A stretch of 64,000 nt of DNA from Nereocystis luetkeana (GCA_031213475.1 JARUPZ010000009.1:10511601-10575600), one strand, 5' to 3'. Positions 11,353-21,412 are shown, numbered from the stretch's first letter. Numbers and translations: made by a program. The notes: generated by a model not told the origin, from the sequence alone.

Positions 11353-11530
11353 TGGCGACGCCCTATCTGGCGATGCTTTATCTAGCGATGTTTCATCTAG
11401 CGAAGCCTTATCTGGCGAGGCCTTATCTAGCGAAGCCTTATCTAGCGAGGCCTCAGTTGAGAATGCCGTGGCGGGGGAAGCCTTGTCTGGCGATGAATTC
11501 TCTGGCGGTGCCTCATCTGGCGAAGCCTCC
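11353..11530 (+). repeat. 15-bp minisatellite (GGCGAAGCCTTATCT)n
   Basis: Six consecutive 15-bp units start at 11353, 11368, 11383, 11398, 11413 and 11428. Degenerate units follow to about 11530. It lies inside an open frame (11222-11683) reading SGEAL/SSEAL repeats, but a second frame is open across the same units. The frame is therefore weak evidence for a gene. Confidence 0.85.
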
Positions 11531-11905
11531 GATGAGTCCCTATACTTCCGAGCCTCTGGAAAAGAAGTCTCTGATCAGGAAACCCTGCCCACCGACAAGG
11601 CAACCGGGGTTTCCAGCGGAGGCAGCGAGGGGGGGAGGGGGGGGGGCGGGGCATGCGATGGAGGTCGAGGTGGAGGAGCGTAGAAGAGGGGCAGAGGAGA
11701 AGGAGGGGGAGGAGTGGGAAGGGGAAGGGGACTGGGCGGAGGAAGGGGAGTGGGAGGAACGGGAGGGTTGGGAGGCGGGAGAGGAGGAGGGGGGGGGAGG
11801 GGGGTCAGACAGAGTGGGGGCTCTCACGGGGGGCGTTCACTGAACCGGTGCCGCCGCAAGGACCCGACGCGAATTCCAAGGGGGTTGGTGGTAGTAGCAT
11901 ACCCG

Positions 11906-11936
<31 letters not shown>

Positions 11937-12100
11937 CGGTGGCAGTAACGTTGGCGGTAGCAGTAACGGTGGCAGTAGCGTCAGCAGCAGCACCGCGAGC
12001 AGAATATCCCTCCCGTCTGGCAGCAGCAGCTTTCGGGCGATGGGGATGGCGGCTTCGCCGAAGAGCGGACGCCCGCGGCCGCGGACAAGGGGGGCTGCCG

Positions 12101-12322
12101 CCGCTACAGCCAAGGCTAACGCCAAGGGTAGTGCTAAGGATAGCGCTAACGCTAACGCTGAGGCTGAACGCTAATGCTGACGCTAAGGACATCCTCAAGG
12201 CTAACGCTAAAGGTTAACGCTAAGGCTAAGCTTGCCGCTAGTATTAACGCTAAATATAGTGCTGCGGCTAACGCTGAAGGCTGATGCTCAAGGCTAAAGC
12301 TAAAGGCTAGCGCTAAGGAAAT
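12101..12322 (+). repeat. degenerate GCTAAC/GCTAAG repeat
   Basis: GCTAA recurs every 6-12 bases with AC, GG or AGG spacers across about 220 bp. It resembles a decayed hexamer array. It follows a GGCAGCAGC-type triplet region at 11905-12030. Confidence 0.8.
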
Positions 12323-12384
12323 TGGTAAGACTAACATCTATCGCTGACCGTAGCGTCCAGGGGTAGTGCGACAGGGATAAATAG

Positions 12385-12965
12385 TCTGCGAGACCGCGGT
12401 TTGACCCCTTGCAGACCTGGCCGCCCCCTTTACACTAAATATGTAGTATCGAGGCCGGAAGACGCCTCGACGCGTTCGAAGAGACCGGTCTTGAAAGCAG
12501 GGTATCGTTATTAAGGATAACGCTGAGGGCAACGCTGCGAGTACTGCTAAGGAGGAAATAGGCAACGAGGAGACCGCGGTTTGACGCCTTGTCTGACCAC
12601 CCCTATACTGTAACACTATGAATAGTGTTGACCCATTTGGGGGCCCAGTTAAGCCCAGGTACTTCACACGTGGCTGGGACTACCTTGACGCGTCTAAAAA
12701 GACCGCGGTTTGACGCGGGTTGACGCCTTGACTGACCGCTCCTCACACTAAAACTAGTATGTGAACGCCAAAATACGTCTAAAAATACCGTGGGTTGACG
12801 CCTTGACTGACCTCCCCCTACTCTAGAAGTAATATGTTGAGGACAAAAAACGCTTTTGACGCGTCTAAAACGACGGTGGGTTGACGCCTTGACTGACCGC
12901 TCTATACATTATAACTAGCACGTCAACGCCAAAAGACGACTTGACGCGTCTAAAAGTGGGCGCCT
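12385..12965 (+). repeat. tandem array, ~75-85 bp unit
   Basis: The block TTGACGCCTTGACTGACC recurs near 12722, 12797 and 12880. Diverged copies lie near 12573 and 12400. Each is preceded by GACGCGTCTAAAA and a GACCGCGG- or GACGGTGGG-like block, and followed by a CCCCTAC/CTCTATAC segment with AACTAG. Confidence 0.8.
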
Positions 12966-12984
12966 CGGTGTTAAGAACCATCAT

Positions 12985-13145
12985 AATTTGATGTCCAGGC
13001 TCAAACGTCTCTTCTTTCCCCCCCCCCCCAACCTTCGTCTTAACTCTATCGTGAACAACTTGGAGTTGGTCCCATTGTTGAGGTCCGTGTGGTTTTTTTG
13101 GACCAAGATTCTTGTTGTTGGTGACCCGATCTGAGCCTATATTTT
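12985..13145. mobile_element. RepK repeat
   Basis: Second copy of the element at 6938, with TGTCCAGGCTCAAACGTC at the left and CGATCTGAGCCTATATT at the right, plus a C run at about 13020. The 230-codon minus-strand frame at 12865-13557 crosses it. Confidence 0.55.
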
Positions 13146-14045
13146 TCTCAGCAAAATGCTTCTGAACTGCGGGTGTCCACCACCACCACTGTAAGGTACT
13201 TCGACCACGATGACGGTGTATATGCCGCACCACCCGTAACCCCTTCGGGAAGGTTTTCGTCACAAGGAATACACCGTAACCACAGCAGCGGCAGCGGCAG
13301 CAGCAGCAGTATGCTACGTTTCGCCGTTTGCCGTATATAGCGCCGTTTTTTGGCGCTCGTTTTTTTTTTTTTTTTTCCTTTTTTCTTGTTTCCCCCGCCC
13401 AGAACGCGAGAAAACTTTTGGTTTTTCGCCCAATGTACCTACCGAACAACAACGGCGTTTTCGGGCGGAAAGAGTCTCGGACAAGAAAATCCCTTCCGAA
13501 AAAATGAAAAATGAAAAAAAGCCTGCTCGACTTGAGCACCCTTTTTCTTACCGCCATGGAGAAAATCAGCGCGGGAAAACGATCGCAACGTCAGTAAGAA
13601 CTCAACGCTCCCCACGGTGTAGCTCGCTATGACTTACCTGGTATTAATTATTATTTCTCTTGCCATCCGACAAAGTGCAGCATGATCTTCAACATGGACA
13701 GCTCAGAACTTTCCCGAAAGAAGAAAACCTCGCAAACAAAAGGAAACCCATGCACCACGTCTCCCTTCTATGTCAACTTTCGGCTTGTCTACTCCATTTG
13801 CAGTCTTTGCTCCTTCCTTCTCATTACGTTCTATTCTTATTAATACCTGGTAGACAGTAACCTGGTGCGTGCACGTTTTGTTGCGCACAAAAAAATGTCA
13901 GCAGTATTTGTAGACCCCTCTGAAACGCACGCACCCCGAAGAAAAAAGAGCGGGCTTAGCATCACACATCACGTCTGCAGTAATAGCTCGCAATATATAC
14001 CAGGTATATACTGCCACCACTCTGATCCAAAATATTGGGACAGTT
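13146..14045. other. unassigned spacer
   Basis: It contains a short GGCAGCGGCAGC triplet patch near 13284, a run of about 20 T near 13360 and TACCTGGTA-type motifs near 13637 and 13846. No family repeat or gene recognised. Confidence 0.45.
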
Positions 14046-14191
14046 AGGGTTGATGATCGATCTTAACGAGGAGTGTTTTTCGGCTTTTTTGTCAGAAAAT
14101 CCCCGAAATTTCGGTAAAATACCGAGAAATCCCGAAATTTCGGGAAAATAGTGAAAACAAACAAAAAAACGTCCTCGTTAAGATCGACCCT
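14046..14191. mobile_element. Fam5 MITE
   Basis: Near the ends, CGATCTTAACGAGGA and TCCTCGTTAAGATCGACCCT are inverted. The interior is a nested palindrome, CCCCGAAATTTCGG and CCCGAAATTTCGGG. The second copy is at 38693. Confidence 0.8.
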
Positions 14192-14348
14192 TGGCATATA
14201 GAAAGATTTGATCCGAACGGTAGTTATATTTTGGGTCAGAGTGGTATTATATACGATCCTTTTTTTTCAACTAGAACAGCTGTGAGATCGAGGATTTCGT
14301 CGAAAGATGTATCATACTGCTGCTGTGGGTGTGTATGGATTTTGAGGC

Positions 14349-14368
14349 GGGGGGGGGGGGGGGGGGGG
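14349..14368 (+). repeat. poly(G) run
   Basis: Twenty consecutive G. No RepE blocks are recognised next to it. Confidence 0.9.
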
Positions 14369-14973
14369 ATCTCACAGCTTGACGGTGTTTTTTTTTACAT
14401 GTACGGGAAATACAGCCCGTGCTATGTGTGTGTATATGTAGCATAACAGGCACCGCTGTAAATATGTCTGAATACATCGTCGCGTAAAAGTGGGGAATAT
14501 CTGGATCAAACCGTCCGAGTCAAATTTCGTAATACGTAATTTCAATACTTGGAAGTAGTTGAGAAAAACACCCACGCCAACCGAATTTTGATCGACAAAA
14601 AGTCCATATTATTACAGGTGACACGACTTTTGGCGTCAAGGAGCTTACAACGGGTATATCATACATATGTGCGTACGTGCCTGGTTATACATCATCGGAA
14701 ATAAAAAAACACGAAATATACAATAGGTTGTACCCCCACGATATTTCACAGATGATACACCCGACGTTCGGCCTAATAACAATACCTTCTCCCATCCAGC
14801 CTGACTTCCATGAAGCGTGTGTGTGTGCGTTCTTTTACTTTGTTTTGCACACGAATGAATCTGGAACTCTCCTACCCCAGCGCCAGACTCCTTCTGCTCG
14901 CCCGCACCCACGAGCAGAGCTCCGCACTGCTGCTTGTAGGTTGTACACGGTCTCCTCCTTTTCTATCTCAATG

Positions 14974-15066
14974 TTAACCCTTTTGGGACCCCAGTCCCGT
15001 TTTGGGGACAAATCACTTGGAATTAGACTGGTTTGTCCCCAAATCGGGACTGGGGTCCTAAAGGGG
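14974..15066. mobile_element. Fam2 MITE, cluster member 1
   Basis: TTAA on the left. The arm variant reads GGGACCCCAGTCCCG, with compensating changes in the right arm (GGGACTGGGGTCC). The hairpin is preserved although the sequence has shifted. Confidence 0.85.
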
Positions 15067-15069
15067 ACA

Positions 15070-15157
15070 AACCCTTGTTAGAACCGCAGTCCCGCTCGGG
15101 GGACAAACCAGTAAAAAATCCAAGTAGTTTCCCCCCAAAACGGGACTGCGGTCTTGG
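15070..15157. mobile_element. Fam2 MITE, cluster member 2
   Basis: CTTGTTAGAACCGCAGTCCC to GGGACTGCGGTCTTGG. The outer bases are eroded. It lies 3 bp from the preceding copy. Confidence 0.75.
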
Positions 15158-15184
15158 TCCGTTCGGCTACTACTGGTAGAAAAC

Positions 15185-15281
15185 TTAGCCCCTTTAGGAC
15201 CGCAGTCCCGTTTTGGGGACAAAACACTTGAAATTTGACTGGTCTGCCCCCAAAACGGGACTGCGGTACTAAACGGGTTAA
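15185..15281. mobile_element. Fam2 MITE, cluster member 3
   Basis: The left flank is TTAG and the right flank TTAA at 15278-15281. The arms are nearly perfect. Confidence 0.87.
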
Positions 15282-15282
15282 C

Positions 15283-15597
15283 CGACCGCCCACCTGAAGC
15301 AAAAACCTCGTAACTCGGAACATTCTCCAGCACGCGGTTCCAGTTTCTGGGGATCGAGGAGCATTTTTCGGCTTCTCCTTGCCATGAGGAAATTCGCTCT
15401 TCTTTAAAAGGTGTTTTTTCATATTAACACACTTTTAGGACCCCAGCCCCGTTTTGGGGACAAACTACTTATGATTTGAGTGCTTCGTCCCTACATATGG
15501 GACTGCAGTGCTAAAAGGGTTAATAGTGGACGTGAGATTCGAAGTCACGCCCAACGACCCATGTCCTGCCGACGACGCCAGTGTTAAGTTTAACTGT
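15283..15597 (-). repeat. RepF repeat interrupted by Fam2
   Basis: GAGGAAATTCGCTCTTCTTT and GTGGACGTGAGATTCGAAGT match 19200-19300. On the minus strand GACTTCGAATCTC resembles a tRNA B box, so this may be a degraded tRNA-derived SINE. Fam2 sits at 15424-15523, where the 19240 copy is continuous. Confidence 0.6.
15424..15523. mobile_element. Fam2 MITE nested in RepF
   Basis: TTAA at 15424-15427 and 15520-15523. The right arm has diverged (CCCTACATATGGGACTGCAG). The host RepF copy at 19240 lacks the insert. Confidence 0.87.
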
Positions 15598-15904
15598 CGG
15601 GCTGTGTGTATGGATCTAGGGACCGACTACTGCTGGCAGGTGATGCCTTCGGCGCTGCTGTGATCACTCACAAAACGTCCTTGAGAATGTTAGAAGGTAC
15701 AAGCTCTTGTATTATTGATAGTTGCTGCTTGCCTCGCCAGATTTATTCTGAGCGAAGGGGCGAGGTACTCATCAGAAAGGCGGACGAATAAACGCCTGCC
15801 AGGTATGATGAGGGGACGATTTGCTACAAACCATAACGCCGCAACAGGGGGAGGGGGGATACCATAGCATCAACCCTTCCCCGCCTCTGTTTTCCCAGTC
15901 CAAC

Positions 15905-16260
15905 CAACATCACCCATCGTTCACTCTATGACCCTCTTGCCCATCCCCTCTTTGCAAACATGCCAACGAATTTTGACCTCTCCACAACCCCCAGGCTTCC
16001 TCCGTTCAATCTTCCTCATTCGACCGTTCTTTCTCCCCGTCGACATCCAGCAGAACCAAGTGTCCGTGCCGATTATTTTACCCCGAAGAGATATTTGCAT
16101 GCCTCTGTGGTCGACTACAATGTACCTTGTTATTGCAGTAAGAAGAGTCGACAACGCAATGCCATGCCATCGTACTGGATACGACAGGAGCGACCTCCAT
16201 CCTACGAAAGAGATAAAAATCGAAAAATCGAAAGAAACAAAATAAAAAACGAATTGAACG
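15905..16260 (+). repeat. partial RepH/RepNP copy
   Basis: CGACCGTTCTTTCTCCCCGT, CGACATCCAGCAGAACC and AAGTGTCCGTGCCGATT are the RepH signature. CTGTGGTCGACTAC and an A/G-rich segment follow, in the RepNP order. Confidence 0.5.
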
Positions 16261-16486
16261 AAGAAAAAGAGAGAGAAAAAAGCATGCCGGCGCATGCATG
16301 TATTCGTATGTGCTCAATGACCAGATTGTCACGGAACTAGTTTTACATTTTCACAGGCGTGTACCATCAAACTTCGGTGGCCTGTAGGTCACGATCTTAC
16401 GTAGATAACATTATTTAGATATTAATAGTATACCTGGGTATAGTTCGATTGCCGATAACAAAAGGGCAGTATGGGGCTGGCCCGAC

Positions 16487-16845
16487 TACCCTATCACACT
16501 GGGTGATAAGGCACAAACCACAAAGACACCCCCCGGGACGGATTTCAGACCCGGTTTCCTCCAAAACATGTCTTAACCCTTTTAGAACCGCAGTCCCGTT
16601 TTGGGGACAATTCACTCAAATTTCAAGTAGTTTGTCCCCAAAACGGGACTGGGGTTCTAAAGGGGCACAAACAACGAAACTGGTGGCTTATTTGGAAATA
16701 CTCCGTCGAGAAGGTGGCGCAGGCGCATCAACGGTTGCTTGTCGTATTCAGTATACGCCCTCCACGTTATCGAGAAAACGCAGCTTAGAAGACTCGTCGG
16801 ATGGGGGGGGGGGGTGTTGTCCTACCACCCTAGTGTGATACGGTG
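16487..16845. mobile_element. Fam3 MITE carrying a Fam2 insert
   Basis: The ends CCTATCACACTGGGTGATAA and CCACCCTAGTGTGATACGG are inverted. The interior has GGTGGCTTATTTGGAAATAC and CGTCGAGAAGGTGG. It aligns with 23489-23724 except for the Fam2 insert. Confidence 0.85.
16573..16666. mobile_element. Fam2 MITE nested in Fam3
   Basis: TTAA on the left at 16573-16576, right side eroded to GGGGCACA. It follows CCAAAACATGTC, the same junction as at 8024 (reverse orientation) and 41478. Confidence 0.87.
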
Positions 16846-17400
16846 GTACTACAGCTGCAATGCAGGTCGAGCTATATTGTAGATAATGTGAGATCGGGGA
16901 TAGTGTCAGAAAATACCAGGTATCGATATCGTTTTTCTTGTTATGAGGGTACAGGTGCGTTACATCATGGCGTGACCTGGTGAGCAGTTGTTACGATAGA
17001 CGTCGCATGCAAAATTTCAGACATCGGTACCCTCCGTTGCCCAAATAGCGGGTCCCACGCTATCAATACTGCTAATAATAGCTCAAGACAAATACATCAC
17101 AGGCAGATATATTACAACAGGAGTTTTTTCATCCACCACCCCAAGAGACAAAAAAACTATTTTCGGGGGAAAAATGAAATAAAATCGCATCAACATAAAT
17201 AGATCATGCTGCACATTGTCGGGTGGCAAAAGAAATAATAATAATAATAATAATAATATACAGGAGAAAATACGTATCCTAGCGGAAGCTTTCGACATAT
17301 CATACCGACGAATGCGTTTTTTGTAGGCCCCCTTAAACCCTTCAAAAAGGGTGAAATCGTTGTTTTCCCTGGACGATACTCTTCGGTTTACGCTGTACTT

Positions 17401-17775
17401 TGTCGATATCGGACCGGACTCGATTTCCGTTTATCGCTATATTATCGGACTCGAGCCCGTTCATCGATATCGTGTCGTGTCGGGCTCGACTGAGTTTATC
17501 GATGTACAGTAGTATATATCGGGATCTCGATCTCGTTTTTCGATATAGAATCGGACTCGATTTCCGTTTATCGATATATTATCGGAGTCGATCCCGTTCC
17601 TCGATATCGTGTCCGACTAGACTGCTGTGTTCACCGATACAGCAGTACATATATCGACATCGATCCCGCTGGCCGGTATCGTATCGGGATCGATTGTGTT
17701 TGTATCGATACAGTATTAGACTCGATTCCGTTCCTCGGTATCATGATATCTGGCCCGATTCCGTCTATCGGTACC
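17401..17775 (+). repeat. degenerate satellite of ~35-40 bp units
   Basis: Units of the form GGACTCGATTTCCGTTTATC plus GATAT(C/A)T recur about ten times with substitutions. ATCG and CGAT dominate. TACAGCAGTA occurs inside at 17638. Confidence 0.8.
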
Positions 17776-18081
17776 CATCACGAAAACCAAAATATACCAA
17801 CACCACAGGTATGCTTATGAATACAAACAAAACGTCGGTCACACATCATATGCCCGGTACGTATCATATCGTATATACATGTTGAGGTCTCTCAAGTCCG
17901 TTGGGCTACTGGCAAAAGGTTAGCCCAACACCTAGCCAACCTAAGCCTCAAGAACACTCTCCCCCCCTTCGGAACAGCGCGGCCATTGGTCTTACTATGG
18001 GGCCGTACGGGCTTAGTCCGCATTTTGTTGTACATCCTTCGAAGTGTCATGTTATTCTGCGACGCCGTGGCGAGGGGAGGG

Positions 18082-18298
18082 GGTGGGGTGTACTCGATAG
18101 GAGATATGTACTCGATCTCATGCATGGCCGTAGTCGTATGACCATAGACCTCTCGCACCCCTACACTGCCGGGACGGAGCACGTCTGGTTTTCACCGACC
18201 AGGCAGACATCGCTTGCACCAAACGCGAAGCGCCTTGAGGGGTCTGGCGAGTCGCATGAAGGGTGAGCAGCGACGTAGGGCGGGGGGGGGGGGGGGGG
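18082..18298 (-). repeat. RepE repeat, inverted
   Basis: Reverse of the 3040 copy: ATGCATGGCCGTAGTCGTAT, CTGCCGGGACGGAGCACG, ACCAGGCAGACATCGCTTGC and GCGAGTCGCATGAAGGGTG. It ends at an 18-base G run. Confidence 0.68.
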
Positions 18299-18478
18299 TC
18301 TACTGGCATGATACGACAGCCGCGACACCAGCCGCTGACTCTCGTCGCCTACCGTACTGCCAGCGCCCGGCAATTCCCCCCCCCCCCCCCGGGCCGACTG
18401 GCCGGGGCTCTAACAGACGCGTCTCGCCGGACGACCGAGACCCAAATGACAGTGAACCATTGACTTATCCCGCTCTCC

Positions 18479-18587
18479 TATTACGGGGGACCATAATTAA
18501 TAGGACCTATCGTATTCATAAAAACCTATATATTTAACCATTTTTACTAACAATATTTGGTCCTATTAACTATGGTCCCCCGTAATA
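18479..18587. mobile_element. Fam1 MITE
   Basis: Near-consensus copy with CTA and TAG flanks. One change in the left arm gives CATAATTAATAGG. Confidence 0.93.
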
Positions 18588-18698
18588 GTGAGCGCCCCGA
18601 ACCACTACCAGTTAAATCACAAACATTATTAAAAGTATCGTGCGGCGTGGCCAGCACCATGTGGCCGCTCCGTTCCACCCACCTTCGAAAGAAGAAAG

Positions 18699-18733
18699 GG
18701 GCGGGCGGGCGGGCGGGCGGGCGGGCGGGCGGG
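18699..18733 (+). repeat. (GGGC)n tract, potential G-quadruplex
   Basis: Eight consecutive GGGC-type units on the + strand. Confidence 0.9.
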
Positions 18734-18825
18734 AGAAACCATGACAGTAGCCCTAGCCTCTCTAGGCCTATCGATCGGCAGCGAGCAGTGCCGTGCTCTA
18801 CGATACTCGTGCACCTATCACGAGG

Positions 18826-18899
18826 TACTATTACGATCAAATATTGTCAGTAAAAAATGGGTAGATATATAGGGGATTGTGTATACCATAGGTCCTATC
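18826..18899. mobile_element. truncated Fam1 MITE
   Basis: The left arm is reduced to TATTACG, then runs directly into the centre (ATCAAATATTGTCAGTAAAA). The right arm stops at GGTCCTATCTAA, where the Fam2 copy begins. Confidence 0.75.
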
Positions 18900-18993
18900 T
18901 AACCCTTTTAGAGCCGCAGTCCCGTTCTGGGGACAAACCAGTCAAATTTCAAGTAGTTTGTCCCCAAAACGGGACTGCGGTTCTAAGGAGGGA
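18900..18993. mobile_element. Fam2 MITE at the end of a Fam1
   Basis: Arms CCCTTTTAGAGCCGCAGTCC and GGGACTGCGGTTCTAAGGAG. It starts inside the TATTAAC part of the Fam1 right arm, a TTAA-like site. Confidence 0.85.
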
Positions 18994-19139
18994 ACACGGG
19001 ACGAGTGTGGCCGTTCTTCTCTTCTTCTCTCTGCCTCTAAACAAATGAAGCCATTTATTAATAGTTTCCGTCGGTACAGCCCATGACTATACACAATTAA
19101 TTCCGTCGGTAGTGAACAAAACAAGCACCTCACGTGAAC

Positions 19140-19312
19140 TTTAGAGATACTACGACTTTTACCAATCTCAGGGGGCTCAGGAAGAGCTTTTTCAGGTTAT
19201 TGATGTGGGGAAATTCAATTTTTCTTTAAACCGCGTTTTCATGGTGGACGTGAGATTCGAAGTCACGACCAACGACTCATGTCACTGCCGACGACGCCAT
19301 TTGTTGTGAAGG
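19140..19312 (-). repeat. RepF repeat, uninterrupted copy
   Basis: GGGAAATTCAATTTTTCTTT leads directly into TTTTCATGGTGGACGTGAG with no Fam2 between. It is an empty-site reference for 15283-15597. A B-box-like element is present on the minus strand. Confidence 0.6.
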
Positions 19313-19317
19313 TCTTG

Positions 19318-19425
19318 TTACGGGGGGCCATAGTTAACAGTACCAAATATTGGTAGTCGAAATGGTTAAATATATAGGTTTTTATGTACACCACAGGTCC
19401 TATTAACTATGCCCCCCCCGTACTA
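19318..19425. mobile_element. Fam1 MITE
   Basis: Variant arms ACGGGGGGCCATAGTTAAC and ACTATGCCCCCCCCGTA. It abuts the RepF copy. Confidence 0.87.
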
Positions 19426-19576
19426 GTCCGTTGAGCTGCTGGTAGAAGGAAAACTCACTCACCCACCCAATCGAAGCCTTCCAACACGCATCTATACCAT
19501 GCACATATCACCATGATATTGTATTCACATCACATACATATTCCAGGTAAATTATGTACCTTACGATACACATTAC

Positions 19577-19738
19577 AGGTCATGACCAGACCCGCGGGTC
19601 GAGCCAGGAAGTTTTCAAAATGTCGAGGGTCGGGCCGGGGCGGGGCGAGGCGTGCCGGGTTGGGTCAGGAGGTTATCTAACTCTGACATGTGGGGTCCGG
19701 TCACCCCTACCCGCGAGGTTTAACCCGACCCATGAACA
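19577..19738. repeat. RepJ (CCCGA-rich) repeat
   Basis: ACCCGCGGGTCGAGCC, GGGTCGGGCCGGGGC and CGCGAGGTTTAACCCGACCC resemble 44519-44790, including the same CCCGCGAGGTTT(A/G)ACCCGACCC core. Confidence 0.55.
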
Positions 19739-19837
19739 GCCCCACACAGATCATTATTAGATCATTGCATATACACGTATATCGCAATATATTAAGGTAC
19801 CCCGCATCATGAAATTTGGAAGCAAGCGCGATCCCAC

Positions 19838-19948
19838 CAACGCCCTCGCCTCCCTTCATTGCCGGGACGGAGCACGCACGGCTTTCACCGACCAAGGAGA
19901 TATTGCTTGCACCAAGCGCGAATCACCGTGGGGAGGGAGGCGGGGGTG
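19838..19948 (-). repeat. RepE partial copy, inverted
   Basis: TTGCCGGGACGGAGCACGCA, TTTCACCGACCA and TTGCTTGCACCAAGCGCGA match the middle of the RepE copy at 26596. Confidence 0.65.
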
Positions 19949-20023
19949 CTGATACTGCTGCCGACGAAAGCAGAAACAAAACGGCAGATAGTGTAGGCAC
20001 GGCTCCACTTCGGCTATGCTAGT

Positions 20024-20117
20024 AACCCCTTTCGAACCGCAGTCCCGTTTAGGGAACAACCCACTCAAAAGCTTAAGTAATCTGTCCCCAAAAACGGTAC
20101 TGCAGTCCTAAAAGGAA
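20024..20117. mobile_element. Fam2 MITE, diverged
   Basis: CCCCTTTCGAACCGCAGTCC on the left and CTGCAGTCCTAAAAGG on the right. The centre CACTCAAAAGCTTAAGTAA is altered. Confidence 0.8.
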
Positions 20118-21120
20118 TAAGCGAAACCTGCGCTGCTGCTGCTGCTGCTGCTGATGCCATGAGTTCCAGTTGGTCCGTTACAAAAACTACCACGTATACT
20201 ATTTGCCTTTTTCCTGGCGAGGCGGAGCGGGGCGGGCGGGACAGCGGCGGTACTGAGATAAAAGCAAACCTCGACCCACAACAACTACGATAAGAGCGGG
20301 AAGGGAAACACATGGCGGATCTCGGTGGGTCAAAAGCTTCCCGGCTCGACTACGTATGCATCTATACTGCACGGACAGAAACTTCACGTGCTGGGAACTG
20401 CTGCCTTGATGAGTAACTATTCAGCTAGCTTGGCGATATGGTTCTTTCCCTCTCTCTCTCTCTGTCTTTCTTTCTTCTCCTTTTTTTCTTCTCGCGTTTC
20501 GTTAAGGTGCCGCGTGAGATTCAACGTTGATCACTCAAAAACATGCGCCCAAAGGACGAAGGAAGCCATGGGGGGAGGCAAAACCAAGAACTGTACCAGG
20601 TATTCTCGGGTCCGTCTTACTCCAGGAGCCCCCTCGGCGCTATACAGTCGACTGGTAAGTTGAATTTCATCATATATACGAGTACATACCATTAGTTATG
20701 TTTTTTGTTTTTTTTGTTTGGCTTATTTTTGTGTGTGTGTGTGTGTGCTTTTTTATTAGGTACCCCCCGCCGGTGTAAGACGTTGATATTTCCTTCGCTC
20801 GCTTCGTACGTTCCTCGATTCATTTGTAGACAAGCTGAAAGTTGGCACGGAAGGGAGGTAGACTTGGTGCATGGGTTTCCTTTTGTTTCCGAGGTTTTCT
20901 TCTTTCGGGAAGGTTATGAGTGATCCATGCTGAAGATCATGCTACACATTGTCGGATGGCAAGAGAAATAATAATTCATTTGCGATCAGTGTTTTTTTCT
21001 TCTCTGCCTCACACCGCTGCTCTACTGGTATATTAATAGTTCCTATATGTTCACACCATATCATTGTATTCCGAGTCTTGACAGGTTTGCAGGCAGAATA
21101 TGTATATTATGTTATGAAGT
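20118..21120. other. unassigned spacer
   Basis: A short CTG patch at about 20130, a pyrimidine-rich patch near 20450-20495 and a (GT) patch near 20730. No recognised family or gene. Confidence 0.45.
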
Positions 21121-21124
21121 ATCA

Positions 21125-21412
21125 CCGGGGGGTGATAATATAGCGCTACCGTGTCACACGGGTGGTAAGATAGCACCGCATCACACGGGTGACAAGATAA
21201 CACAGTATCACACTGGTGTTAACTTAACACGGTATCACACGGGTGATAAGATAACACGCCCTTTATCTCACGGGTGATAAGATAACACTACCGTATCACA
21301 CGGGTGATAAGACAACGCTACCGTATCACACGGGTGATAAGACAACACGACCATATCACACGGGTGATAAGGCAACACTCCGGTATCACACGGGTGATAA
21401 GGTATCACACCT
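21125..21412 (+). repeat. tandem array of Fam3-end units (~30 bp, ~10 copies)
   Basis: Each unit reads approximately TATCACACGGGTGATAAGA followed by CAACAC and contains the inverted pair TATCAC/GTGATA. The unit is the terminal segment of Fam3. The array runs straight into CCTCGGACGAGTTTCTGAC, the next internal part of Fam3. It looks like a MITE end amplified in tandem. Confidence 0.85.

Noticed and set aside
11222-11683. Frame with SGEAL/SSEAL repeats as a secreted repeat protein
   Set aside because: The 15-bp unit keeps several frames open at once (a second frame runs 11328-11843), so openness is not evidence of coding.
12101-12322. Interstitial telomere-like GCTAAC/GCTAAG array
   Set aside because: Units are irregular in length and do not match a known telomere repeat.
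12865-13557. 230-codon minus-strand open frame, the longest outside simple repeats
   Set aside because: It crosses the RepK repeat and part of a tandem array, contains Cys, Trp and Lys homopolymers from low-complexity DNA, and shows no recognisable domain.
21125-21412. CRISPR-like array
   Set aside because: The ~30-bp units are contiguous with no unique spacers, match the Fam3 end, and lie in a eukaryotic repeat context.
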